Shown here: positions 1 to 12,640 of the stretch, piece after piece
How the letters are laid out: each line of letters starts with the position of its first letter
Numbering within the stretch: position 1 is the stretch's first letter
Assembly: GCF_022682495.2 (NCBI RefSeq)
Contig: NC_071391.1
Location: 10,949,680 to 11,013,679, forward strand
Length of the DNA: 64,000 nucleotides
Reading direction: 5' to 3'
Source of the DNA: Desmodus rotundus
Taxonomy: Eukaryota > Chordata > Mammalia > Chiroptera > Phyllostomidae
The notes under the pieces: model-generated
Seen by the model: the letters and a program-made list of their open reading frames with translations, nothing else
Databases searched by the model: none
Told to the model about the DNA's origin: nothing
Translations under genes and position numbers: made by a program

Positions 1-1242
1 CTGAAGGGCATCAAATAGAATAATTTTATACTCTTATATGTATAAACTGAGAAAATGCTTATAACTTTCAAACTTCATCATATGTATTTATATATGTATG
101 TATGTATATACACATAGGATCATATATATCATAGAGAATATAATTCTATTTATGTCAACTTACATTTTTGTTATATGTGTAATGTGTATTTGTATACATA
201 TGCATAAAGCAGAGCTCTGTGAAATGGCTGCAAAATTTTAAAAGTGATTAGTTTACTATAAGGAAGAATTTAACTAATTTTAGAGACAGAAAGATTAGTT
301 AAAGACTATTGCAATAATCTAAGTGAAAGAAGATGTTGTTGGCTTGGGCCTTGGTGGTAGGAATTCAGGTGGTGGGAGGTAATTGTCTTATTGATATCGA
401 TACTTTGAAAATAGAGGCAACATAATTATCTGTTAGAATGGTGATGGATTATGTGAAAAAGAAAAGAGATCAATTTTCTAATATTTACTTGTCTTCATTT
501 GAGCAAATGGAAGTACTGAGCTGTCATTGATTTAATTTTTGGAACAAATTAAGGGAGAACATTAAGGGATTCAATTTTGGGGCATATTGAGTTGTTATTC
601 AGTATCAATGCAGATACGTGAGTAAGAAGTTGATTATAGGTCTGGAGTGTGGAAAATAGGTCAGGGCTGGAGACTTAAATTCAGGTGTTGTAAGTATACA
701 GATGATATTTAAAACCATGAGACTGAATAAGGCCACTAACGTTGAGTATAAATAGAAAGAGAAGGAGAGCCAGGACTGAGCTCTGAGCTACTCCAACCTT
801 AAGAATCATAGAGAAGAGGTGCAATAAGCAAAGAAAACTGAAAAGAAGCAAATGAGGTAGGAAGAAAAATCAAAGACTGGTGTTCTGGAAGATGAGAGAA
901 GAAACTCTTTCAAGTAGTAAGCAATGAACTCTGTCAAATGTTACTGATAGATTAAAAAGGTAAGGACTGGGAACTGACCCCTGGGTTTGGTAACAAAGAT
1001 TCCTGATAACTGACAGGAGCAGTTTCTGTGGAGTAATGTGGTTAAAGCCTGGCTTGAGCAGGCTTAACAGAAAATGGAAACAGAATTGGATATAGCAAGC
1101 ATATTCACCTGTATCATATTTTTAATTGCCAATGAAAGAACAAAGGAATTGGATACTAGCAGATGAAGACAGAAGGATCACGGGGGAGGAGAGAAAAGTC
1201 GGGAGGTAAGATACGGACAGACCAGGGTCAATCATCAAAGAC

Positions 1243-1295
<53 letters not shown>

Positions 1296-1516
1296 ATACA
1301 CACAGTACATTTTAAAAGGTGCAAGATTTATACGATCTGAAGAGAAACCAGAGTATCACATATTACATTTTAAACAAAATGGGTTACTGAGCTTATTTAA
1401 GGAAACATTTTTTTACTGAAATAAGAAAATAAAAAAGTTTAATGCATATGTTCCCAAGACATCTTAGAACCAATGTTACTTATAGCCAAGAATTAACTAT
1501 TCAGTTTTCCTGGTAT
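1..1516. other. Intergenic DNA upstream of the first OR gene
   Basis: AT-rich sequence without a supportable gene. The only clear element is a CA dinucleotide run near its end. The 5' non-coding exon and promoter that OR genes normally have could lie here, but I could not identify them by eye. Confidence 0.6.
1245..1290. repeat. (CA)23 microsatellite
   Basis: Uninterrupted CA dinucleotide run of 46 bases. It lies about 300 bases before the first OR coding exon and is probably length-polymorphic. Confidence 0.97.
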
Positions 1517-1557
1517 TGTTTTTTACAATTTATTCTTTGATTTCTTTCTTATCACAG
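1517..1557 (+). other. Putative splice acceptor of OR coding exon
   Basis: A pyrimidine-rich stretch ends in CACAG with AG at 1556-1557, 30 bases before the ATG at 1588. OR genes typically have one or more 5' non-coding exons spliced just upstream of an intronless coding exon, so this is a plausible acceptor. The matching donor was not identified. Confidence 0.45.
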
Positions 1558-1587
1558 CATATGAATGACCTGTTCTGAGACAAAGGT

Positions 1588-2526
1588 ATGAGCAACCATT
1601 CAAAAGTGACTGAGTTTATTCTCCTGGGATTCAGCAATCATCCAGAGCTACAATCCATTCTTTTCATGGTGTTTCTAGTCATCTATCTCGTCACTGTTTT
1701 GGGGAATCTTGGCATGATCCTATTAATCAAGATTGACTCGCGTCTCCACACTCCAATGTACTTTTTTCTCAGTAACTTGTCCCTTGTTGACTTCTGTTAT
1801 TCTTCTGTTATTGCCCCTAATATGCTGGTGAATTTCTGGATGGAGAATCCAGTCATTTCATTTAATGAATGTGCCACACAGTTCTTCTTTTTTGGTTCCT
1901 TTGCTGGTATCGAAGGCTTCCTGTTGGCCGTGATGGCCTATGACCGGTATGTGGCCATCTGCAAGCCTCTTGTCTACACAGTTACTATGTCCCCCCATCT
2001 TAATGTCCTTCTGGTGTTGGCTACATATCTTGCAGGCTTTATAAATGCTTCCATTCACACTGGCTTCACCTTCCAACTGTCTTTCTGCCATTCAAATGTC
2101 ATCAATCACTTTTTCTGTGACACTCCACCCCTCCTGAAACTCTCTTGTTCTGACACGCATGTCAACGAGGTTGTCATTTTTGCTTTTGCCAGTTTTAATG
2201 AGTTGAGCTGCCTTCTGACTATTCTCACTTCTTATCTCTACATCCTCGCTGCCATCTTGAGGATCCATTCTGCCGAGGGGAGGCACAAAGCCTTCTCTAC
2301 TTGCGCGTCCCACTTGTTGGTGGTTACCATCTTCTTTGGCACAATCCTGTTCATGTATCTGCGCCCCAGCTCCAGCTACTCAATGGAGCAAGACAAAGTG
2401 GTGTCTGTGTTTTATACAGTGGTCATCCCCATGTTAAATCCTCTCATCTATAGTCTTAGAAACAAGGAGGTCAAAGCTTCTTTAGGTAAACATTTTAAAA
2501 CACCCTCTTTTCACTTCTGTACTTAG
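1588..2526 (+). CDS. Olfactory receptor, OR5AP2-like, intact
   Basis: Class II odorant receptor of 312 residues, a seven-helix G-protein-coupled receptor expected in the cilia of olfactory neurons. Visible hallmarks: N-glycosylation site N3-H-S5, GN at 39-40 in TM1, LHTPMYFF at 53-60, C95 before TM3, [10 protein letters not shown] at 116-125, extracellular loop 2 cysteines 167, 177 and 187, SY at 215-216 in TM5, KAFSTCASH at 234-242 in TM6, and [12 protein letters not shown] at 281-292 in TM7. Length is normal and no frame is broken. The TM6-TM7 part resembles human OR5AP2 from memory, and OR5AP2 neighbours the OR5M genes in human. TM4 and other parts diverge, so a one-to-one orthologue is not certain; OR5B or OR5T relatives are alternatives. 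The C-terminal tail after EVK is atypical. The first ATG is used because it directly precedes the conserved N-terminus. Confidence 0.93.
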   Translation: MSNHSKVTEFILLGFSNHPELQSILFMVFLVIYLVTVLGNLGMILLIKIDSRLHTPMYFFLSNLSLVDFCYSSVIAPNMLVNFWMENPVISFNECATQFFFFGSFAGIEGFLLAVMAYDRYVAICKPLVYTVTMSPHLNVLLVLATYLAGFINASIHTGFTFQLSFCHSNVINHFFCDTPPLLKLSCSDTHVNEVVIFAFASFNELSCLLTILTSYLYILAAILRIHSAEGRHKAFSTCASHLLVVTIFFGTILFMYLRPSSSYSMEQDKVVSVFYTVVIPMLNPLIYSLRNKEVKASLGKHFKTPSFHFCT

Positions 2527-4899
2527 CATCGCAAAGCATGGAATTTTAACACACTGAGAGAACATAAAAATAACCAAGTCTACCTTTATTTACCCCAGCT
2601 CCATTTAATTCTATAATGATGTTTATTATTATTATTATTTTTCTAATAGTGGATTTGGACCAAATGTCCCAGGCATCCTAGAGAACATGATTATTCTGTA
2701 TAAGTTCCACTTATTTCACAGAATCTATGAGCTTGAAAATAACCCAATGTCCCTATTAAGAGGTGGAAAGCCCAGTAAAAAAGTAGGTGGGGCAGAGAAA
2801 GACCGAGTGATGGGAGGAATGGCTCCATCTTAGTCCTTGTTTGTTGACTGTAATTAGATGGTGGTGTTTGTAACTCAAGAGAACAGGTGATGAGGAGTAG
2901 GCTAAGCCAGAATATGATCAGAGAACTAAAGCTAGGCTTAGAGACTGCCTCTTATCCCTAGCAAACCAGAAAACAATATCAGAGCTTGATCCCAATAGAG
3001 ATGCCAAAGTCAAGTAGTTTTAACCTGGACAAGTAATCTAGACTGCTGAGGGAATAATGGGGACAAACTGCTGTGCAAATATATGGGGGAATCACAGAAC
3101 AAGAACTAAAGTTCGTGGAGCAGAGGTTTCTGGGACTTAGCACAGAGACATTCTTTATAGTTCCTGAAGACACAGTGTCATGTTGTTTGATCTCGGAATG
3201 AGTAAGCAGTTTAAGCCTAAAGAGCTAGGGCGAGTTGGACATCCTTTCCTTAATACCTTTGCAGTTAACAACACATATCTATTTTACTGCTATCTTTAAT
3301 TGGCACAGGTTTAAAGCTTTCAGTTGGTTTAACTGGTATTTTCATAACTGGGTTATTATCTCCCCAGGAGGACTAGATTTTCTTACAGAAAGTGACCACA
3401 GACGTGTCAACAGAAAATGTTTTAAACTGGGTGGGATTGGGTTTAACATACCAGGTGTGATCCTTGCATATTCCTTTGCCATTGGAAGACTAGTGCATCC
3501 CAGTGCAAACGCAGCCACTTAAAAAAGACTAAGTAATAATTTTGCTTTCAGTTACTGCCTATGTTTTTTGATAAAATCTAAACATTTAACCTTCCTTTAT
3601 TCTGCTTTTCAGACATTGCATATTAAAAATATGTATTTTTGCCTATCAAACGGTTCCTGTCCATCTCATCATTTTTTTTCAGGAGACCTCTTCATATTTT
3701 AAGACAGAGCACATGTAGTATCTCCTCTATGATTCTCCTGACCCTCTGTTGTTCCTCCCAAAGCAGACCCATGCCCAGTCCTGTGATTTTAGAGATATTG
3801 CAACTTTAATCAAGTTCTTACTCACAGAAAAATAATAATAAAATACATTGTAATGTTTCCTGACATAGACAAAGCTCTTTGAGAAAAGAAACCTCTTTAT
3901 ATTTACCTTTGTATCTCCATGGCTCCAAAATAAACCATCAATAAAAGTTTAAAATTAAGAAAGAGTCATTCTAGTTGAAGGTGCTGAAAGACAAGCTGTT
4001 GCTTCTGGCATCTGAAACGTAAAGTATCCAGTAACCACAATTTCAATAAGTCAGTGTTAGAAAACTTTTGTATCTGTTTGAGACTGTTTTATTCTTTTAA
4101 AAACAAGCTGTCTTATCTTTTTTTGTAACTAAACATTTTAGTAAACTGATGCTATCTCAGTGTGTATATATGCAATTTTACACAGATGTGATTTCATCAT
4201 GTAATAATAGAATATTCAGGACTTTTTCCATGAAGGAACACAAAGTTAATTCAAACTAACATGGCCCTAGCCCCCCATGTCTTTCTCTCTCTCTCCCTCC
4301 CTTTCTCTCTCATTTCCTGTCTTATACATGGGTTCACTTATTCTCTCACAGACTTTTCACATCATGGCCTCAAGTTTACACACTTTTAGGGCGACTGCAC
4401 TGCAGTCAAGGGCACATTTTTTTAGAAAGTACAGTTGTTGCCTGAAATGGCTCAAATGCTTATCGGGTTGTCAAATGAGAACATCCAAACCTGTACAGAA
4501 TTTTTGTGAGAGTTTATTTTAGCCAGACCAATGACATTTCCAGGGAGCAGGATCTCAAATACTCTGAAGAATGACAGTTTTGCAATTTATTTATACCTTT
4601 GGAATTAAGGAAGGGACATAAGGAAGATTACATGAAGGTGGAAGAAAGCCAGGTCCTGACTCAATAAGATTCTGTGCTCCCTGGAGGGTGGTTCCATTTC
4701 CCAGGGGTCTGAAAAAGAGGCTCACTCTGGCCTCTCAAAGATGTGTTAATCTAGCTGCACAGAACAATGGACAGGGCTTAAGGCAAAGTTAAACCTTTGC
4801 TAAAGAAGTTGTATATGCCTGGGAATTGACCATAAAACTACTTAAAACAAAGAGGCATATAATGTTTTGGAAAGTATTTGCTCCAGATGAGGTAAAGTG
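2527..4899. other. Intergenic DNA with old repeat remnants
   Basis: No gene is supported. A short TTA-rich simple run lies at about 2622-2643. At about 3880-3955 there is a weak match to the 3' end of an L2-type element (text ending in a CCATCAATAAAAG-like motif). The stretch 4260-4880 opens with a CT-rich run and could include a degraded LTR, but I cannot classify it. The 95- and 81-codon open frames here look like chance. Confidence 0.5.
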
Positions 4900-5255
4900 A
4901 TACATTTAGTAAGATACAATAAGATCAAAGAAGTCACTCAAAGCACTAGAACACTATGCTATAAATAAATGTCAAAGGCTATGTATAGAAAATTGATAAA
5001 AATACAAAAATGCTAAAATTAGTCAAAATAATAGTAATCAAAAATAGGAAATGATAGTCTTTTGTGTATTTATCTCCAATAGAGTTCAAAAAGAGTGGCA
5101 CTTTTTACATTAAGTGTATCAGAACAAACAATAATATACAGCTTTTCTGGGAATCAATTTAACATTATGTTTTAAGGAGTCTTACAAGTGTTTGTATACT
5201 TTTGCTCAGCTATTCAAATTTTAAGAATGTGTTGAAAGCATAATAAGATACTTTG

Positions 5256-5329
5256 GTTGGCTAGGGTGGCGGGGAGTGGTGGGGGGAAAATGCAGACAAC
5301 TAATTGAACAACAATAAAATAATTAAAAA
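5256..5329 (+). mobile_element. Short L1 3' tail with target-site duplication
   Basis: The segment runs from a G-rich L1 3' UTR end to an A-rich tail and is flanked by copies of AAGATACTTTGG (left) and AAGATACGTTGG (right). The paralogous sites near 45150 and 58840 lack it, so it inserted after that duplication. It is a severely 5'-truncated L1 on the + strand. Confidence 0.75.
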
Positions 5330-5850
5330 AAGATACGTTGGAGGAGATTTTCATTATCATGTTCATTTTAAAATTAAGAAAAAGGAAGCTGGTGATACAC
5401 TAAATACAGGCAGTCCTCACTTGGCAAAGTACCATATTGTGCAGAATAGAAACATGTCCTTGCTTAGCATGGGTCTCAGGTACCACAGCGCTGTGCAGAG
5501 TGAGGTCAGCCTGAATAGAGTAACTGGCTGGACATGGCTGATGGAACAGAGACTTCTGTACACACCTGGGTCCCCCATAACAGTGGGATCATAAAGAAGA
5601 CTGACCGTCACATGATAGACATTTGCATTTAAATTTATCCAGACACTAAAATGAGGAAGTTCCTAGTTAAGGCAAGGGCAAATCACTTTATATAGTTCTG
5701 TATGGAAAAGGAAGTTTACAACATTATGATAACTTTGTAAAATGCTAGGATTCAAGAAAAGTAAGACTGGTTCTTTATATTTATGTACTAATTTTCTATG
5801 ATGATGAATTATTAATTTTATGAGCAAGAAAACAAAAACTGCATATTTCT

Positions 5851-6047
5851 TTTTTAAAAAGATTTTATATATTTATTTCTAGAGAGAGGACAAGGAAGAG
5901 AAACATCTATTGGTTGCTTCTCACACATCCCCAGTTGGGGACCTGCCCCACAACCAAGGCATGTGCCCTGACTGGGAATTGAACAGGAGACTTTTAAGTT
6001 TGCAGGACAGTGCTCAATCCACTGAGCTACAACAGCCAGCATACAAA
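5851..6047 (-). mobile_element. Ves-type tRNA-derived SINE
   Basis: Read on the minus strand, it begins with a tRNA-like head (GTAGCTCAGTGGATTGAG then a degraded B box) followed by the GGCAACCA-type body and an A/T-rich tail. This arrangement is characteristic of bat Ves SINEs. The copy is nearly full length and diverged. It is absent from the paralogous segment at 60.4 kb. Confidence 0.85.
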
Positions 6048-7059
6048 GCAAGGGAGAGACAAAAAGACATCTAAGGTGACAAAGAGAGAGTCACTAGCTC
6101 AACTATATTATCTATATATCCACAGTGTTCGTGGGGGTATCTATTATTGTTCTCATTAAAAATGTGAATCACAAGGCTCAGCATTAGTAAAGTACAAGGT
6201 ATATGAAGGTTAATTAATCTCATACTGGTTTTTCAGACTCCAACACTTTCCCATTATACCATTCACCATTTTATATCACATGATGTAAACAAGAGAAATT
6301 AATATTTCTCCCAAGTCAAAAAATATTATGACACTTAGGAATAAATTAAAATAAATAACAAATCCCGTTACTTCATGGTTTTTTGGGAGATATGCTTCTC
6401 TGATGATATTGGAGAGTGGGAAAAAATTACGTCCTCAATGAGCTTAGGATATACAAAAGAATACAACCATAGTGGTTGTTTATAGTCTTAATGACTTTCT
6501 GTGAGAAATAGGGATTTGGTCCATAGGGATTTGGTCTCTATATAACAATTCTGTTGTAAACACTTCAGATTCTTTATAACCATGCTGTCATTGGGAAACC
6601 GTCCCTTTTTTTCAGGTAATATTAGATATTGTAAAATACATTTTGGAATTTAGAAACATTTTATTCAATAAAATAAAATTATGAGTGAAATGTATTCTGA
6701 TGAATTAGTAATTGTCTTGAATTACATTCTACTATATCATAATATTCTCCGAGTAAAGGTATTTAAAGTATACGGTGGAATGGCATTTACAATGAGAAGA
6801 AAACTAGACCAAAGAGAGCAGTCATCCCATCAATAACCATCGATTGCCTCTGCTTGGGGAAACACTGGTCTGGGTGCTACTGAGGTTATGGCTACAGATT
6901 ACACTCCTTCTTCCTAAGGAGCTCACACTTTGATGTTGACGCATTTTTAGACCCAGTCGGGACTTTTCATCAAACATTACAGTAGCTACAACTTATGAAG
7001 TAGGTACATGTCAGATGTATTTTTTAAGTTTTTACCTTTACTCTCTGACATGAAGGAAG

Positions 7060-7160
7060 TTACTATTAGTAACCAAATTTTATACATGAGAAACCATAGG
7101 CAAAGAGAGATGAATGACTTGTCCAAGCTTCACTGGGAGAGAGGAAAATGGACATGCATT
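7060..7160 (-). mobile_element. MIR fragment
   Basis: The text resembles the reverse complement of the MIR core (ATGAGAAACC, then CAAAGAGAGATGAATGACTT, then GTCCAAG). The same fragment is present in the paralogue at about 61345-61425, so it predates that duplication. Confidence 0.65.
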
Positions 7161-7418
7161 GCAGGATGAGGAAGCAACTTGAAAACAAACGAGTTTAGAG
7201 GGCAGGTAGACAGATTCTAATTCTGTAGAAATGTGAGCCATATATCAGTTCTACTGCTATAAGTCCATTCAGCAGTGAGAAGCAGATGGGCTTCAATAAT
7301 GATGCATTAGATAGTACAAAAAAAGGTATATTGAAAAAATGTGATTACAATTGTAAAGAAAAGCAGTGTTTAAAGATATTGTAACGAAATTGTAAGTGAA
7401 CAAATGTGACAAAGAGTT

Positions 7419-7900
7419 GCAGAAAAGATAAAGCATTTTCAATTATGAATAGATTTGCAGTAAAGCATTTAACAAGATGGCTACCTTTATGTAAAGAAAC
7501 TCTAACTTATTTTAGATATTTAAAACATCATTGCATGGTCACTGGGCTACTTCTTTAAGCCACTTGCATTTACAGTTTGAGAGAAGAGGAGGAAGTATCA
7601 GAGGATAATGGATGAATGAGGACAGGCATGAGTCTCTGTTTCCTTGATTTAGACCTCCTCCGAAGCCAAGCAAACCCAATGTCGAAGAAGAACTCCACAG
7701 TGGTGACCGAGTTCATTCTCCTGGGCCTGACAGACAGAGCAGAGCTGCAGCCTGTCCTTTTTGTGGTGTTCCTGGCCATCTACCTGACCACAGTGGTTGG
7801 CAACGTGAGCATGATCCTGTTAATCAGGAGTGACTCGAGACTTCACACTCCAATGTACTTCTTCCTCAGCCACCTCTCCTTCCTAGACCTCTGCTATGCC
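7419..7900 (+). repeat. High-identity tract shared with 63532-64000
   Basis: From this point to the window end of the other copy, about 470 bases differ at only four places: one substitution and one single-base gap upstream of the ATG, a one-codon difference at codons 3-4, and one synonymous change. Sequence immediately upstream is far less similar. It covers the presumed promoter-proximal region and the start of the OR coding exon. The right limit lies beyond the window in the other copy. Confidence 0.9.
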
Positions 7901-8617
7901 ACCAATGTCACTCCTCAGATGCTGGTCAGTTTCTTATCCAAGAGAAAAACCATTTCTGTCATTGGTTGCTTTATACAATTCCATTTTTTCATTGCCTTGG
8001 TGATCACAGACTATTACATGCTCACGGTGATAGCTTATGACCGCTACATGGCCATCTGCAAACCCTTGTTATATGGTAGCAAAATGTCCAGAAGGGTCTG
8101 CATCTCCCTCGTTGTGATTCCTTACACTTATGGCTTTGCAAACGGTCTGGTCCAGACCATCCTGATGCTTCGTCTGTCCTTCTGTGGACCCAATGAAATC
8201 AACCACTTTTACTGTGCGGACCCACCTCTGTTAGTCCTTGCCTGCTCAGACACTTACGTCAAAGAAATGGCCATGTTCGTAGTGGCTGGTTCCAACCTCA
8301 CCTGCTCTCTCACCATGATTCTCGTCTCCTACATTTTCATTTTCACAGCCATTTTGCGTATTCGCTCTGCTGAGGGGAGGCGCAAGGCTTTCTCCACCTG
8401 CGGGTCCCACCTGACAGCTGTTACTGTCTTTTATGGGACGCTGTTCTGCATGTATCTGAGGCCCCCTTCGGAGACGTCTGTGGAGCAGGGTAAAATTGTA
8501 GCTGTGTTTTATATCTTTGTGAGTCCTATGTTAAATCCTTTGATCTATAGCCTGAGGAACAAAGATGTTAAAGAAGCATTCAAAAAAGTTATCCAAAAGA
8601 AATTGTTTGCTAAGTAA
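7679..8617 (+). CDS. Olfactory receptor, OR5M-like, intact
   Basis: Class II odorant receptor of 312 residues from the ATG at 7679. The frame is open for 21 further codons back to an ATG at 7616, but the conserved OR N-terminus (N5-S-T glycosylation site, [10 protein letters not shown] at 10-19) sets the start at 7679. Motifs: GN 41-42, LHTPMYFF 55-62, C97, [10 protein letters not shown] 118-127, loop-2 cysteines 169, 179 and 189, KAFSTCGSH 236-244, and [12 protein letters not shown] 283-294. The GSKMSR stretch after TM3 and the [10 protein letters not shown] loop are typical of the OR5M subfamily. I cannot match it to a single human member. A second copy begins at 63797. Confidence 0.94.
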   Translation: MSKKNSTVVTEFILLGLTDRAELQPVLFVVFLAIYLTTVVGNVSMILLIRSDSRLHTPMYFFLSHLSFLDLCYATNVTPQMLVSFLSKRKTISVIGCFIQFHFFIALVITDYYMLTVIAYDRYMAICKPLLYGSKMSRRVCISLVVIPYTYGFANGLVQTILMLRLSFCGPNEINHFYCADPPLLVLACSDTYVKEMAMFVVAGSNLTCSLTMILVSYIFIFTAILRIRSAEGRRKAFSTCGSHLTAVTVFYGTLFCMYLRPPSETSVEQGKIVAVFYIFVSPMLNPLIYSLRNKDVKEAFKKVIQKKLFAK

Positions 8618-10919
8618 ATTAAACATTCTGGTCATAGGTATGCAATACATCCTTATTGTCTGACCAATTAATGAGCACCTTCAATTAATTAATTGGTCTT
8701 TCATATAATTAGCATATGGAACTTGGAAGGATGTGTTAAATTATTTGCTAGCATTTACAGAACCATGTTGGTAAATAATTAAAAAAATAGTGCATAGAAA
8801 TTCAAAGACAATACCAGAAGGCATTGTTATTGTTCTTCAAAGTCAATAAAGAACAGACAATACCACTTATGATCTCTTACTGGTGCACAGTTATTAAAGA
8901 CAGAATTATCAAATGATGCTATGGCAATGACCATTTGTTAGATTTTTATAGTGTTTAGTAATTTTGAAACTACTTTCCAGTAACTTCTTAACCATGACAG
9001 ATGAGATTTGTTTTCTTCTTCCCTTTGTACAAATTATATTGCAAAGATCTTTGGGCACGTCAGTACCTAAGAATAAAATGCCCCATTTTCTTTAGAAGGT
9101 GTTTTTTTTTTTTAAACCAGTATATATATCCCCATCACAAAACAGGTTTTGTGTTTTTATTTAAAATTTTTTATTAGGTATTATTTCCAACCTACAGTCA
9201 AAAATATAAAAATAATAGAAAGTCCTCCTGTGTAAGACTAACCGGTCATTATTAAGTCTTCATACAATGCCAATTTTTTTCTCAAATTTTTCAGAGTCTC
9301 AGATATTCTAAAATTGAGTCTTTCCTGCCTGATTTGGGCTTCTCCCCATTTCTTGCATTAAACTTTAATATGAAGTTAATGTTTCTTACTCTTATATTGA
9401 GTTTTATCATTTGTTAGTATTTCTGAATCCACAGAATTATATTACTTTTTAGATTTAAAATGATGTAAATAAAATCATTCCATATATTTATTTTTATTTA
9501 TATATTATTTATATTCTCTGCAATTATTTTAGTTTCACTACACATTGTTAGACTTATCCTTTCTGAATCATGCATTAAACTTATTTATGCTGACTAAGCA
9601 TTTTTTGTTTTTTAGTTTTTATTTTATTTATTTTATTTTATTTATTTTTTATTGTTGTTCAAGTGCAGTTGGCTTAGCATTTTCATAGATATATAGCATA
9701 GGGAAAAAGTATAGCATAGGGAAAACCTACTCACTTTTCATGTACTCACTTTTTCATGTACTCAGCTGTGAGTACATGAAACAGTGTTGATAAAGCTGTT
9801 ATAATAATCATAACCTGTATGTCTTTTTCCATATGAACAACTGGAAACCTACTTTTGCCCCCCCCATCCTGTAGCCTATGTCAATATATAAATGTACCAC
9901 CATGTATTTATCTATTCTACTGTTGTGGGGCAGTTACATTTTTCCAGTTCATGATATGAATAACCATCAGTACATTTTAAAGTGAATTTCTGAATGTATT
10001 CCTGTTCAGGAGATCCTCTCACGTATGTATCTAACATAACTTCTAAGTCAGGAGACACGAGCATTTACTAGATGTAGCCAAATTACTTGATCAACTTACA
10101 GTCCTGCAAATGATGTGTAACAACAGAGTGCCCTTTACTCCACATTCTTGTCACCACAATATATTGTCAAACTTTTAAAATATCTTCCAATTTGATGGTG
10201 AAAAATATATTCTCATTTCTTTATGTTTTTGAATCATAATTATGGGAGATTCAAATTTTTAAATGTGTGATGCTAATTGAAGATTTTTTCTTTTTCTTTA
10301 GTTGTATGTCGATATTCTTTGTTCACTTTTCAGCTGTGAAATTTCATATTTGTTTTCTACATGTGTAGTTACCCCCTATGTATTCTGTGCTAGGTACTAA
10401 TCTTTTAATGATCTATGCAATGAAAATATCTTCCACCTGTTTGTAGTTTGAGTTTTAATTTTATGCATGATATATTTGGTGGTGGAAATGAAGTTTTTTA
10501 TTTCAGTGGACCTATTTTAAATGTATTAATCTTCTTTTGATGGTTGTGTTTTGAATGTCTGGTGTCAACAGTTCTTTCCTGTTACAAAGATATTCTCTCT
10601 CTTTTTTATTTTTTAAAGTTTTGCTTTTGCATACTTAAGTCTTTATTTTTCCTGCTATCATAAATATTCCAAAATGTGCTCAAATCCTCTTTTTAATAAA
10701 ACCAATTAATTTTCCATTGTTTGAATATGCATACCTTTCTCATTTAATTTTTACTGCAAACTGTTATGTTTTGAGTTTTCATATGTGTATCAGTCTGTTT
10801 CTGGGTTCTTTATCAACTCCTTCATCAACACAAACTGCTTTATAGGACTAGCTTTACCACCCCTTTTCTAGAAGCCTGAAACGTTAGAATATTTTCCTGA
10901 AAGATCTGTGACAGAAGAT
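8618..10919. other. Intergenic DNA, degraded L1-like stretches
   Basis: No gene is seen. A short T-rich L1-type 3' end on the minus strand lies at about 9605-9675. Text from about 9840 to 10720 resembles an old, antisense L1, but I cannot set its limits. A small perfect hairpin is listed separately. Confidence 0.5.
9752..9781. repeat. Perfect 13-bp inverted repeat (hairpin)
   Basis: The arms TTTCATGTACTCA and TGAGTACATGAAA are separated by GCTG. The left arm is also repeated directly just upstream (TTTTCATGTACTCAC at 9736-9750). It is probably a local template-switch product. No terminator role applies in this genome context. Confidence 0.85.
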
Positions 10920-11650
10920 ACTGTTGCCTGGGGACGTGGGGTCCTTGTGCTGTCACAAGGCGGGCATGCCAGGAAACCCACAAGGGAGACTGAGGTGTGA
11001 CAAGATTGATTCAGGTGGAAATAGAAGGCAGCCTGTCATGTCATGGGAAAAGTCCAACTGTGTCTTCAGCAAGGCCCAAACAAAGGCCAATGTCCAGAGT
11101 TTCTGCTTCATACTGAAGCTTAGTCGTTTGGAGCCTGCAGGCAGCCTCTGAGCTGTCTCAGTCCCCATCCAGGTAGCTTTGCACTGTTCCTTGCTATGCT
11201 GCTGTACCCAGGCTCCTGCCTTAGTCTGCATTTGGAGTCCGCATGGTTGCCAGCTGTGTGGCTGCTAGGCCGGCATAGTTACTATGGAGAGAACACATGA
11301 ATGAACGGGGCAATTGTGAGTCAGGGACAGAGAAAGGGAGAGAGAGGGCTTTCTTGTTAAGATGAGTTATATTATCTTGGATTGGGACTGACCTGGCATT
11401 GTTTCAAAATAACCAATCAAGTGCTCAAGCTTTCATGGGCTTCTGATGGATCCACCTCCCAACTAATCCATAGTTTCCCCAGGCTAGACTGATAGTCCTC
11501 TATGGTCAAGCACCGCCCCCTGCACCATTCTGACTTCTATTGCACACGTGCTTACCTCTCCCTATGCCCACAGCAATCCAGCCCTGGACGGGGGAAAGGA
11601 GAGGTGTTTATACTTGGAGTGAAAATGCTGTGATCCCCTGGAGTGTGTGA
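10920..11650. other. GC-richer unclassified segment
   Basis: This stretch is noticeably richer in G and C than its surroundings and resembles an interspersed element (possibly an old LTR). I see no matching termini, poly(A) tail or conserved coding. Its two overlapping 75-92 codon frames are not supported as genes. Confidence 0.35.
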
Positions 11651-12199
11651 AGCTGTAGCTTTCTGGTGAAGCAAGCAGGCTTATGTTCCCTGGTTGATTA
11701 TTCTTAATAGTGTTTGATCCCACTTGCTTCCTTCCTTATTAATAACTAGTTAACTACCTATGGTAGCAATACCTTTAAAATGAATAGAAGTATCCATATT
11801 CTCTCCAGAGTCTATTTTTATCATTTCTTCAAAAGGCACATGAAACCATCTTAATTGACCCAGTGTGGTGTCTGTAAGAATGAGAAATTAAACTATTTAT
11901 TGTCTTTATTTAGTCCTGTATTTACCCTCTTATTTTGGCAGTCACTCTCACAATTATTCCTTACCTATGGTTTAACTTATTTTGTAAGGTGTCATCAGTT
12001 CTGAATTATTCTTTCTTTCCTATTCAAACTGGCCAATTCCAAGCCAGAAGTGCCATATCCTGAATAAGAGTTTACATGGGAAACAGCAGCAGAAGTGAGG
12101 TGCTGTTGCAAGTGGTACACTTCCTGCTGGGCAACTGGAACACCCATCCACATCACGGCATCCTCCTGGTCCTCTTTGGCATTTCCTCCTGAGAGACAC

Positions 12200-12312
12200 A
12201 ATATTGCCACCTGGAAAACAGAGATAACTGTGGGGATTAACTGAGCTAATGCTTGTAAAGTGCGAAGCCTAAAGCCTAGAGCATATTAAGTGCTTATTAC
12301 CTATAATAATTA
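12200..12312 (+). mobile_element. MIR 3' fragment
   Basis: The text GGATTAACTGAGCTAATGC, then GTAAAGTGC, then AGTGCTTATTACCTATAATAATTA follows the 3' half of the MIR consensus in the sense direction. Confidence 0.7.
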
Positions 12313-12460
12313 CTGATATTCTATTTTCTTTCTTGTGGTTTCTTAAACAAATTAGTCACCCATCCCATTTATCTCCTTATATTTTTTGAGAAGTGAGGAC
12401 ATAAACTCAATAAAATACAGTTACCTGTGAGGGGATAACCAAAACTTGTGTTTTTTTTCT
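12313..12460. other. Spacer
   Basis: Short AT-rich spacer between a MIR and a Ves SINE. Nothing else is seen. Confidence 0.5.
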
Positions 12461-12640
12461 TTAAGATTTAAATTTTATTTATTTGTATTTTAGAGAGAGA
12501 AAAAAGGAGGGAGGAAAAAAAGAGAAAAACAACTGTGTGAGAGAAACATCAGTTGGTTGCCTTTCACATACCCCAAGTGGGGCCCTGGTTCACAACCCAA
12601 GCATGTGCCCTGACCGGGAATCAAACTGGCGACCTTTCAG
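12461..12640 (-). mobile_element. Ves-type SINE, tRNA head truncated
   Basis: On the minus strand the body and the end of the tRNA-related head (complement of CTGACCGGGAATCAAACTGG) are present. The outer part of the head is missing, so the element stops at the CGACCTTTCAG equivalent. The GA-rich variable region is longer than in other copies here. Confidence 0.85.

Larger units (their letters stand above)
4900..7418 (+). repeat. Ancient paralogous segment (matches about 58600-63531)
   Basis: Blocks of this region align in the same order and strand to the end of the window: about 5140-5600 to about 58740-59120 (and to 45050-45430), and about 6110-7418 to about 60411-63531. Similarity is moderate by eye, roughly three quarters of bases, with separate repeat insertions in each copy. 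It shows that the gene at 7679 and the partial gene at 63797 came from one duplication that included several kilobases of upstream DNA. No gene is seen inside it. Confidence 0.75.

Noticed and set aside
1122..1310. 62-codon minus-strand frame with VCVCVC repeats
   Set aside because: It is the translation of the CA microsatellite.
3235..3522. 95-codon + strand frame downstream of the first OR
   Set aside because: No recognisable domain, no homologous copy in the window, and AT-rich composition makes chance frames of this length common.
7616..7678. Upstream in-frame start that would lengthen the OR5M-like gene by 21 residues
   Set aside because: The extra residues precede the conserved glycosylated N-terminus. 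The same open stretch in the second copy is explained by near-identity.
10920..11231. Coding frames in the GC-richer segment
   Set aside because: Two frames overlap on opposite strands, neither with a motif. The composition fits an unclassified repeat better.
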